Source of the DNA: Acidovorax sp. sif1233
GTDB taxonomy: Bacteria; Pseudomonadota; Gammaproteobacteria; Burkholderiales; Burkholderiaceae_C
DNA: 64,000 nucleotides
Direction of reading: 5' to 3'
Assembly (NCBI RefSeq): GCF_019218755.1
Contig: NZ_JAHUWZ010000005.1
Coordinates: 248,001 to 312,000, forward strand
A program made the translations under genes and the position numbers. This document shows, one piece after another, positions 57,683-64,000 of this stretch. The notes under the pieces are model-generated. The model was not told where the DNA came from, did no database searches, and saw only the letters and a list, made by a program, of their open reading frames with translations. Position 1 is the stretch's first letter, and the number at the start of each line of letters is the position of its first letter.

Positions 57683-58594
57683 TCAGGCGGAAATGTGCAG
57701 CTGGGCGTCCAGGCCCAGCGTGCGGGCGAGCGTCAGCGCGTTCCCGGGCGCATGGGTCTTCATGGTGTTGTCGAAGAAGCAGAACACATTGCGCGCGGCC
57801 ATGGCGGCGGGGCCGGCGTCTTCTGCGCAGAGCAGCCGCACGTCGGGCGGCACGCCGCCGGCGGCCCACGCGCGGATGCGCCCGGCCCAGGCCGCCAGCT
57901 GCGCATCGCTGTAGCCGCTCGCGTACAGCTCCTGGGCGCCGTGCAGGCGCAGGTACATGAAGTCCGCCGTCACATCGCCCACCTCGGGCCAGCGGCCCGC
58001 CGTGTCCGCCACCACGAGCGCCACGCCGTGGCGGCGCAGCAGCGCCACCGTCGCCGGCTGGCAGAAGCTCGCGTGGCGTACCTCGAGGGCGTGGCGCATC
58101 CGCATCGGGGCCACGGGGCCCAGCCATTCCCTGCCCCGCATGCGGTCCTCGCGTTCATGGGCAAGGCGGGCTGCGGCCTCGGTGTCGTGCGGCAGGTGGC
58201 CCAGGAAGGCATCGAGCAGTGCTTCTTCGAAGGCTAGGCTTGGCGGCAGCTGCCACAGGATGGGCCCGAGCTTGCAGCCCAGGGCCAGCGGCCCCGACGC
58301 CATGAAGTTCGCGATGGCCGCGCGGGCGTCGCGCAGCCGCAGGACGTGGGTGATGTACCGCGGGGCCTTCACCGTGAAGACGAAGCCCTCGGGGGTGTCG
58401 GCGGCCCAGCGCCCATAGCTGGACGGGCGCTGCAGCGCATAGAAGGAGCCGTTGAGCTCGATGCTGGGGAACTGCCGCGACGCGAATTCCAGCTCTCGCG
58501 CCTGGGTGAGGCCCGGGGGGTAGAAGCTGCCGCGCCAGGGCGGATAGCGCCAGCCGGATATCCCGATGCGGATCTGTGCCGCAGCCATCGCCAT
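57683..58594 (-). CDS. DUF72 domain-containing protein
   Basis: A 303-residue cytoplasmic protein of the DUF72 family, TIM-barrel-like proteins without a well-established activity. Landmarks: IRIGISGWRYPPWRGSFYP at the start, FPSIELNGSFY, FVFTVKAPRYITH, ALEVRHASF, MYLRLHG, and NVFCFFDNTMKTHAPGNALT near the end. The ATG at 58594 has AAAGGAGG 7 bases upstream, better than in-frame codons further out. It is convergent with the YihY-type gene (40-base gap). Confidence 0.92.
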   Translation of the reverse strand: MAMAAAQIRIGISGWRYPPWRGSFYPPGLTQARELEFASRQFPSIELNGSFYALQRPSSYGRWAADTPEGFVFTVKAPRYITHVLRLRDARAAIANFMASGPLALGCKLGPILWQLPPSLAFEEALLDAFLGHLPHDTEAAARLAHEREDRMRGREWLGPVAPMRMRHALEVRHASFCQPATVALLRRHGVALVVADTAGRWPEVGDVTADFMYLRLHGAQELYASGYSDAQLAAWAGRIRAWAAGGVPPDVRLLCAEDAGPAAMAARNVFCFFDNTMKTHAPGNALTLARTLGLDAQLHISA

Positions 58595-58861
58595 CGTGAG
58601 CCTCCTTTCTTTCCGCATCCGCGCGGCGCACGGGCCGACGGCCAGCATAGGCGGCCGTTTGCGCGGGCACAACCCGGGTGCTTGCCACCCTTTGGCGCCG
58701 GGAGTTCGCAGGGGCCACGTGCCGCCCTGCCGCTGCAGCGCAGAGAAGAATGTGTAAACAGGTTCTTACGTCCTTTACAGAGGCTACGCCCGGATTCCCG
58801 GTACTGCCGGGTACGCTGGCGGCCACCGTCCAGAACCTTCTGGACCTTTCGGAGAACAGCC

Positions 58862-59671
58862 ATGAGCCTCATCGTTTCACCTTCCAATACCACCCGCTCC
58901 CTGGCCGCCGCGCCCGTGGGGGCCTTCGGCGCGGCGCCCTCCCTCAAGTGGCTGTGGGCGGCCATCGGGGTGCTCGGCGTGAGCGTGGTCGCGCTGGGTA
59001 CGACCCTGGTGGTGCAGAACGCGGGGCCGTCCGCGGCCGACGCGCCGCCGCTGGCCGCTGCCGCGCAGCCCGCCAACGGTGCGCCAGGGGCTGCCACGCC
59101 CCCGCAGTCCTACCAGGCACCACCGCCCGTGGGCAACAGGAACGTTGCCATCCACAGCGCGGCCAACCAGCCGCCGGCCTTGGCGCAGGGGTATGCCGAG
59201 CCGTCCCGGCAGCCGCAACAGCAGCTGCAACAACAACAACCGCTGCGCACCGCCGCGCAGGCACCTGTGTGCGCCACCTGTGGCCGTGTCGAGTCCGTCC
59301 AGGCCGTGCAGCAGGCGGCACCCGCCACCGGCGTGGGGGCGGTCGCGGGCGGGGTGCTGGGGGCGGTGGTGGGCAACCAGGTGGGCAAGGGCTCGGGCCG
59401 CACGGCGGCCACCGTGCTGGGTGCCGTGGGCGGTGGCTATGTCGGCCACAAGGTCGAAGAGCGCACACGCACGCAGACGGTCTACCAGATCGCCGTGCGC
59501 ATGGAAGATGGCTCCGTGCGGCGTTTCACGCGCGCGCAGCCCCCAGCCGTGGGCACGCCCGTGGTGCTGCAGGGCAAGGGCTTCCGCGTGGACGACGGTG
59601 CCGCCACGCGGGCGGCAGAGCCCTATCCACGCCCGCAGCCCGGCGCCGTGCGCGTGGCGGACACATATTGA
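58862..59671 (+). CDS. Membrane-anchored protein with glycine-zipper 2TM domain
   Basis: A 269-residue protein. A single N-terminal membrane segment (WLWAAIGVLGVSVVALGTTL) serves as anchor, followed by a Pro/Gln-rich linker (QQQLQQQQP), a CATCG cysteine pair, and the glycine-zipper 2TM domain (VGAVAGGVLGAVVGNQVGKG and TVLGAVGGGYVGHKVEE). A small C-terminal domain follows. Such proteins are related to outer-membrane lipoprotein SlyB and may stabilise the envelope. The ATG is at 58862. Upstream sequences from 58750 contain GTAAA/TTTAC arms that may be regulatory. A strong bidirectional terminator follows. Confidence 0.85.
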   Translation: MSLIVSPSNTTRSLAAAPVGAFGAAPSLKWLWAAIGVLGVSVVALGTTLVVQNAGPSAADAPPLAAAAQPANGAPGAATPPQSYQAPPPVGNRNVAIHSAANQPPALAQGYAEPSRQPQQQLQQQQPLRTAAQAPVCATCGRVESVQAVQQAAPATGVGAVAGGVLGAVVGNQVGKGSGRTAATVLGAVGGGYVGHKVEERTRTQTVYQIAVRMEDGSVRRFTRAQPPAVGTPVVLQGKGFRVDDGAATRAAEPYPRPQPGAVRVADTY

Positions 59672-59692
59672 TCCACCTCGTTCCCAATGAAA

Positions 59693-59719
59693 AAAAAGCC
59701 CGCTGCCAGCGGGCTTTTT
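59693..59719. terminator. Bidirectional Rho-independent terminator
   Basis: AAAAAGCCCGCT and AGCGGGCTTTTT form a perfect 12-base inverted repeat with a 3-base loop, flanked by A and T runs. It serves the glycine-zipper gene on the plus strand and the enamidase operon on the minus strand. Confidence 0.93.
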
Positions 59720-59736
59720 CATGGGCCGGGGGTGGG

Positions 59737-60924
59737 CTACAGCACCAAGGGGATCTCGGTGGCCGGCGGCGTGTTGCGGCTGCGGCCGCAGCGCACCAGG
59801 CCGTCGATCATCACCATGCCGATGCCGGGGATGTCGCCGAGCTGCACGCTTTCGAGCAGCGTGGCGCCCGCCGTGTGCTGGGCGCGGTCCATGAACACGA
59901 AGTCCGCCGCGCGGCCCGGCTCGATCAGCCCGCAGTTCAGGTTGCGGATGCGCGCCGTGTTGCCCGTGGCAAAGCAGAACACCAGCTCGGCGGGAATGTC
60001 GGCGAAGCTGGAGATCAGGGCGATCATGCGCAGCATGCCCAGTGGCTGCACGCCCGAGCCCGCGGGCCCGTCGGTGCCCAGGATCACACGGTGCGGGCAC
60101 TTGAGCTCGATGGCCGCGCGCGCGGCCTGGATGGCGATCTTCTCGTTGCCGTTGTGCACCAGCTCGATGGCGCGCGAGGACTTCTCGCACAGCTCGCACA
60201 CGTGCTTCCAGGGCAGCGAGGTGTGGCCGCCGTTGATGTGGCCGATCACATCCGCATCGGCCTCCAGCACCACGTCCTTGTCGATCAGGCCCGAGCCCGG
60301 AATGGAGGGTCCTCCCGTGTGGATGGTGCTCTGGATGCCGTGCTTGCGTGCCCAGGCCACCATCTGCTGGGCTTCGTAGCCGGCCTTGACGGAGCCCAGG
60401 CCCACCTCGCCCAGCAGCGTCACGCCCGCGTCGGCCAAGTCCTTGAAGTCCTGCTCGGTCATGCCCTTCTCGATGACGGGGGCGCCCGCGATCACCTTCA
60501 CGCCGCCGGGGCGGAAATTGTCGAACGAGCGCTGCGCGGTGATGGCCAGTGCCTTGAGCCCCACGATGTCCTTGGGGCGGCCCGGCAGGTGCACTTCGCC
60601 GGCCGAGACCATGGTCGTCACGCCGCCGTTCATGGTGGAGTCGATCCAGCCGATCTGGTTCTGGCGCGGCGTCCAGTCGCCAAAGACGGGGTGCACGTGG
60701 CTGTCGATCAGGCCGGGGGCGACGCAGGTCTTGCGCGCGTCGATCACGGTCTGCGCGTGTTCGGTGTCGCAATCCTTTTCGCGGCCCACGGCCACGATGA
60801 GTCCGTCGTTGACGACGATGGTGTCGGCATCGAGGATGGGGCGGTCCAGGTCGCCCGACAACAAAAGACCGATGTTCTTGATGACGACCTTGCCCGACTT
60901 GCCGCCGGCTGCTGCTTCTGCCAT
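59737..60924 (-). CDS. ena: Enamidase-like amidohydrolase
   Basis: A 395-residue metal-dependent amidohydrolase close to enamidase of Eubacterium barkeri, which hydrolyses 6-oxo-1,4,5,6-tetrahydronicotinate to 2-formylglutarate and ammonia in nicotinate fermentation. Shared features are KNIGLLLSGDLDRPI at the start, the metal-binding HXH at about 76-78 (GLIDSHVHP), GGVTTMVSAGE, LPGRPKDIVGLKALAIT, HTGGPSIPGS, HINGG, and the C-terminal block GDIPGIGMVMIDG and SRNTPPATE. The ATG at 60924 is used; the open frame to 61083 is excluded. It is the last gene of a minus-strand operon with tetR, fpr and fdxA. Actual substrate is inferred from the homologue. Confidence 0.85.
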   Translation of the reverse strand: MAEAAAGGKSGKVVIKNIGLLLSGDLDRPILDADTIVVNDGLIVAVGREKDCDTEHAQTVIDARKTCVAPGLIDSHVHPVFGDWTPRQNQIGWIDSTMNGGVTTMVSAGEVHLPGRPKDIVGLKALAITAQRSFDNFRPGGVKVIAGAPVIEKGMTEQDFKDLADAGVTLLGEVGLGSVKAGYEAQQMVAWARKHGIQSTIHTGGPSIPGSGLIDKDVVLEADADVIGHINGGHTSLPWKHVCELCEKSSRAIELVHNGNEKIAIQAARAAIELKCPHRVILGTDGPAGSGVQPLGMLRMIALISSFADIPAELVFCFATGNTARIRNLNCGLIEPGRAADFVFMDRAQHTAGATLLESVQLGDIPGIGMVMIDGLVRCGRSRNTPPATEIPLVL

Positions 60925-60988
60925 GGGATGCTCCTCGTGGGGATGTTGGGCGCGGCCCGGGCGGGCCGCGCGGGAAATGGCTGCCTGC

Positions 60989-61711
60989 CTAGGCGCGCCG
61001 GGCCGCCTGGCCCTGGGGCAGGCTGGGGCCGGGTGCGACGGTGCGCAGCACGCTGTCGATGACAAAGGACTCCCAGTGCGCAAGGGCCTCGGGCGCCTCG
61101 AGGTTCTCGCCCAGGAAGGCCGACAGCGTGTGCCGGTTGGACATGTAGAAATAGCCGGTGGCCGCGATCAGCAGGTAGACGTCGCGCGCCGAGACATCCT
61201 GGCGGAAGGCCCCCTGGGCCTGGCCGCTTTCCAGCACGCGGCGGATCACCTCGATGGCCGGCGACGAATATTCGCGGGCGCGCATCGACTTGGAGATGTG
61301 CTTGCCCTTGTGCAGGTTCTCTGTGTTGAGCAGGGTGACGAACTCGGGGTGCTTGCGGTAGTAGCCCACCACGAAACGGATCACCGCCTGCAAGGCCTCG
61401 CCGGGGTTGTCCACGTCGAGGTTCAGCTTGGATTCCGCGTCGTTCATGCGCCGGTAGATCTCTTCGAGCACCTCGATGAACAGGCCTTCCTTGCTGCCGA
61501 AGTAGTAGTAGATCATCCGGTCGAACGACTTGGCGGCCTTGGAGATCTTCTCCACGCTGCCACCTTCGTAGCCATAGCGCGCAAACACCTTGGTCGCTGC
61601 TTTCAGGATGTTGTCGCGCGTGGTCTGCGCCGCCAGTTCGCGCACCCCCGTCTTTCGGGCGGAAGGGGAGCGGGTGGACGCCGTCCGGGTCTTGGTGGGT
61701 GTGGCAGACAT
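60989..61711 (-). CDS. TetR-family transcriptional regulator
   Basis: A 240-residue regulator with a basic tail, then the TetR helix-turn-helix (ILKAATKVFARYGYEGGSVE and ISKAAKSFDRMIYYYFGSKE) and a helical ligand-binding domain. It lies 64 bases upstream of the enamidase gene and 46 bases downstream of fpr. The palindrome at 62997-63017 between fdxA and the reductase gene is a plausible operator. Its ligand may be a pyridine carboxylate or intermediate, by inference. Confidence 0.92.
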   Translation of the reverse strand: MSATPTKTRTASTRSPSARKTGVRELAAQTTRDNILKAATKVFARYGYEGGSVEKISKAAKSFDRMIYYYFGSKEGLFIEVLEEIYRRMNDAESKLNLDVDNPGEALQAVIRFVVGYYRKHPEFVTLLNTENLHKGKHISKSMRAREYSSPAIEVIRRVLESGQAQGAFRQDVSARDVYLLIAATGYFYMSNRHTLSAFLGENLEAPEALAHWESFVIDSVLRTVAPGPSLPQGQAARRA

Positions 61712-61757
61712 GGATGATCCAGGTGAGAAGGGCCGGCCCCGCGGGGCCGGCCGGGGG

Positions 61758-62534
61758 TCACTGCTCCGCGAAGGCGCGTTCGATCACGAAGTCGCCGGGC
61801 TTCGTGGTGTTGCCTTCCTTGAAGCCGCGCTCTTCCATCATGTGCTTGAGGTCGCGCAGCATTTCGGGGCTGCCGCAGATCATCACGCGGTCTTCCGCAG
61901 GGTTCAGCGCCGGCAGGCCCAGGTCGCGCGCCAGCTGGCCGTTCTCGATCACGGTGGTCACGCGGCCCTGGTGCTTGAATGGCTCGCGGGTGACGGTGGG
62001 GTAGTACTTGAGCTGCTTGCTCACGATCTCGCCCAGGAACTCGTGCTGCGGCAGTTCCTGCGTGATGTAGTCGTGATAGGCCAGCTCCTTCACCTCGCGC
62101 ACGCCGTGCACCAGGATGACTTCCTCGAACTTCTCGTACGTTTCGGGGTCCCGGATCAGGCTCAGGAATGGCGCCACGCCCGTGCCCGTGGAGAACATGT
62201 ACAGCCGCTTGGCGGGCAGCAGGTAGTCGATCAGCAGGGTGCCGGTGGGCTTCTTGCCCACCACGATGTGGTCGCCCACCTTGATGTGCTGCAGGCGCGA
62301 GGTCAGCGGGCCGTCGGGCACCTTGATGGACAGGAACTCCAGGTGTTCCTCGTAGTTGGGGCTCACGATGCTGTAGGCGCGCAGCAGGGGTTTGCCGTTT
62401 TCCCCGCGCAGGCCGATCATCGTGAAATGGCCGTTGGAAAAGCGCAGGGCGGTGTCGCGCGTGGTGGTGAAGGAGAAAAGTCGGTCTGTCCAGTGGTGGA
62501 CCGTCAGGACGCGTTCTTCGAGAAAGGCGCTCAT
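61758..62534 (-). CDS. fpr: Ferredoxin-NADP reductase
   Basis: A 258-residue FAD enzyme of the bacterial Fpr type that moves electrons between NADPH and ferredoxin or flavodoxin. The FAD site is LLRAYSIVSPNYEEHLEF (RxYS), then GDHIVVGKKPTGTL, the NADP site FSTGTGVAPFLSLI, and the C-terminal VIERAF. It lies between fdxA and tetR on the minus strand. In this cluster it probably reduces the FdxA-type ferredoxin for the divergent 6-hydroxynicotinate reductase; it could also be the general cellular Fpr. Confidence 0.94.
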   Translation of the reverse strand: MSAFLEERVLTVHHWTDRLFSFTTTRDTALRFSNGHFTMIGLRGENGKPLLRAYSIVSPNYEEHLEFLSIKVPDGPLTSRLQHIKVGDHIVVGKKPTGTLLIDYLLPAKRLYMFSTGTGVAPFLSLIRDPETYEKFEEVILVHGVREVKELAYHDYITQELPQHEFLGEIVSKQLKYYPTVTREPFKHQGRVTTVIENGQLARDLGLPALNPAEDRVMICGSPEMLRDLKHMMEERGFKEGNTTKPGDFVIERAFAEQ

Positions 62535-62600
62535 GGTGCTTGGGTCGGGAAAGTTGAAAAAAACAGGGGAAAACTGGCTGAAGTCCGCTCCCGGAGCGCG

Positions 62601-62930
62601 TCAGAACGCGATATCCAGGCCGGAAAGCTTGTGGCTCACAACCCTCCATTGTTCCGCATCTGGAAGTGGAGGCTTTCTTTTGGTGATTGTGGGCAGGCCC
62701 GGGGCCAGGTTTTTGTTGAATTCCAGGAAGGCAGCGAACTCCGCCGGCAGGTCCGTGTCCGCGTAGATGGCATTGGCCGGGCATTCGGGAATGCACACCG
62801 CGCAATCGATGCACTCGTCGGGATCGATCACCAGGAATTGCGGCCCTTCCTTGAAGCAGTCGACCGGGCATACGTCGACGCAATCGGTGTACTTGCACCG
62901 AATGCATGCGTCAGTGACAACGTGCGTCAT
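62601..62930 (-). CDS. fdxA: 7Fe ferredoxin FdxA
   Basis: A 109-residue ferredoxin of the Azotobacter FdI type with one 3Fe-4S and one 4Fe-4S cluster. Cysteines lie at 9, 12, 17, 21 and 25 ([18 protein letters not shown]) and at 40, 43, 46 and 50 ([12 protein letters not shown]). The C-terminal half is an extended non-cysteine tail (about 60-109) typical of FdxA. The ATG at 62930 begins at the usual N terminus MTHVVTDAC. First gene of the operon fdxA-fpr-tetR-ena and divergent from the reductase gene. Confidence 0.94.
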   Translation of the reverse strand: MTHVVTDACIRCKYTDCVDVCPVDCFKEGPQFLVIDPDECIDCAVCIPECPANAIYADTDLPAEFAAFLEFNKNLAPGLPTITKRKPPLPDAEQWRVVSHKLSGLDIAF

Positions 62931-62996
62931 ATTGGGGCTCCTCATGCACCTTTTCGGGGGGTGCGAAAACACCATTGCGGACCATGGATGATTACG

Positions 62997-63017
62997 CTAC
63001 ATTCGCGATAAATGTAG
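62997..63017. promoter_or_regulatory. TetR-type operator candidate between fdxA and the reductase gene
   Basis: CTACATT-7-AATGTAG, perfect 7-base arms with a 7-base spacer, in the 174-base AT-rich divergent promoter region. Likely target of the cluster's TetR regulator. Confidence 0.5.
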
Positions 63018-63104
63018 TGATCACAACATTTAAGTTAAGTGAATGCTACACAAAATGCACTGAGCGTACAAGCATTTGAAAAGATGCAATGAATGGGCCG
63101 CACG

Positions 63105-64000
63105 ATGACTGAACACACCAAGACCGATGGGCTTCCGGGCATGGATGCGCCGGATCTGCCGCAAGTGCTCGAGCGCGCCCGGCCCCGCAATGAGCGCATG
63201 AACGCGGCCAAGGTCGAGTGCAATGCGTGCCCGGTGCTGTGCCAGATTTCCGAGGGCCGCGCGGGGGCGTGCGACCGCTACGCCAACCACGCCGGGGTGC
63301 TGGTGCGGCTGGACCCGGTGGTGGTGCTGCGCAAGACCCTGGAGGCCGGCGAGGCCACGCTGGTGCCGTTCGCGGCGCGGGCCCAGGCCGCGCAGCAGAG
63401 CGGTGCGGATGCCGCCGCAAGCGATGCGGGGAGCGGGCCTTCCACACCGCCCGCGCCCTGGTCGGGCGACCTGCTGCTGAGCGAAGAGGTCTTCGTGACG
63501 GGCGTGGGTTCGTCCACCACCTATCCTGACTACAAGCCCGCGCCGTTCATCGTGGGCTCCCAGGTGCAGGGTGTAGACATGGTGACAGTGGTCACCGAAG
63601 GCATCTTCAGCTACTGCAGCTTCAAGGTGAAGATCGACACCGACCGCTTCCTCGGCTCCGAGCAGGCCAATGTGCGCTGCAAGGGCGAGGTGGTGGGCCA
63701 CGTGACCACGGCGGAATACGGCTCGCAGATGCTGTCGCTCGGCGGCGTGCACCACCTGACCGGCGGCACCAAGAAGGAAGGCCGCGTCACCGCCGAGATG
63801 ATGCAGCTGCTGGGCAACAAGCAGGCCGTGGAGTTCACCATCGACGGCGGCTCGCAGCTCGTGATCCAGGCCGGGCGCGCGCCCATCGTCAACGGCGTGG
63901 CCGAGCAGCGCATGCGCGTGGGCTGCGGCTCGGCCGCCATCGGCATCTTCGCGCGCCAGTTTTTCGGCCATGCGGATGAGGTGGTGGTGGTGGACGACCA
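63105..64000 (+). CDS. hnr: 6-hydroxynicotinate reductase-like protein (3' end outside window)
   Basis: First 298 codons of an iron-sulfur protein resembling 6-hydroxynicotinate reductase, which reduces 6-hydroxynicotinate to 6-oxo-1,4,5,6-tetrahydronicotinate with reduced ferredoxin. Cysteines at 39, 42, 46 and 56 (CNACPVLC, then GACDRY) form a likely cluster site. Further features are VFVTGVGSSTTYPDYKPAPF, VTVVTEGIFSYCSFKVKIDT and VRCKGEVVGHVTTAEYGSQ. The ATG at 63105 is used; an out-of-frame ATG at 63094 is rejected. No stop occurs before 64000. A Pro/Ala-rich insert lies near residues 100-125. Divergent from fdxA-fpr-tetR-ena. Name rests on resemblance, not on tested activity. Confidence 0.8.
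   Translation, partial: MTEHTKTDGLPGMDAPDLPQVLERARPRNERMNAAKVECNACPVLCQISEGRAGACDRYANHAGVLVRLDPVVVLRKTLEAGEATLVPFAARAQAAQQSGADAAASDAGSGPSTPPAPWSGDLLLSEEVFVTGVGSSTTYPDYKPAPFIVGSQVQGVDMVTVVTEGIFSYCSFKVKIDTDRFLGSEQANVRCKGEVVGHVTTAEYGSQMLSLGGVHHLTGGTKKEGRVTAEMMQLLGNKQAVEFTIDGGSQLVIQAGRAPIVNGVAEQRMRVGCGSAAIGIFARQFFGHADEVVVVDD

Noticed and set aside
59687..59736. Start codon and poly-lysine-like frame at the terminator near 59687
   Set aside because: The A-rich stretch is the left arm of the bidirectional terminator, not a coding sequence.

Overview
The window is high-GC, densely coded chromosomal DNA from a betaproteobacterium, most likely a member of the Comamonadaceae (Acidovorax-like). The evidence is protein-level resemblance (split methionine synthase, PACE pump next to a LysR gene, NAD-type glutamate dehydrogenase, fmd/urt amide cluster, IPTL-type sorting tails), the strong G/C preference at third codon positions, and short intergenic repeats of a kind I associate with that family. 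I see no rRNA, tRNA, insertion sequence, prophage or CRISPR array. Both ends cut a gene.

Layout. 1-10.8 kb: end of an indolepyruvate/phenylpyruvate decarboxylase, recQ, the homocysteine-binding half of methionine synthase, two tRNA-modification genes (ttcA, trhP) and several uncharacterised proteins. 10.9-21 kb: an acyl-CoA ligase/MFS pair, glutamate dehydrogenase, polyphosphate kinase 2, and two regulator-target pairs (AraC-type with an MBL-fold hydrolase, LysR with a PACE efflux pump). 21-33.6 kb: a nitrogen-scavenging island. A sensor kinase fused to an NCS1-type permease, with its LuxR-type response regulator, is divergent from a five-gene urea/amide ABC transporter followed by formamidase (FmdA), FmdB and aliphatic amidase (AmiE). 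33.7-43 kb: a lipoprotein and two repeat-rich exported proteins flank the cobalamin half of methionine synthase, which is preceded by a clear S-adenosylhomocysteine (SAH) riboswitch. 43-46.6 kb: RidA/LysR pair, shikimate kinase and a serine hydrolase. 47-56.6 kb: a branched-chain-type ABC transporter (livHMGF plus binding protein) facing an acyl-CoA ligase, acyl-CoA dehydrogenase, SDR and IclR regulator, which together look like an uptake and CoA-catabolism module. 56.7-59.7 kb: YihY/BrkB-type membrane protein, DUF72 protein, glycine-zipper protein. 59.7-64 kb: an enamidase homologue, TetR regulator, ferredoxin-NADP reductase and 7Fe ferredoxin, divergent from a 6-hydroxynicotinate reductase homologue cut by the window end. 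This last group resembles the reductive nicotinate pathway.

The most notable points are: the transporter-linked kinase with a cysteine-rich linker beside an amide-utilisation operon; the reductive-nicotinate-like cluster with its own ferredoxin and reductase; methionine synthase split into two genes 32 kb apart, only one under an SAH riboswitch; and nine copies of a two-hairpin intergenic repeat whose stems covary and which in two places supplies the end of a gene.
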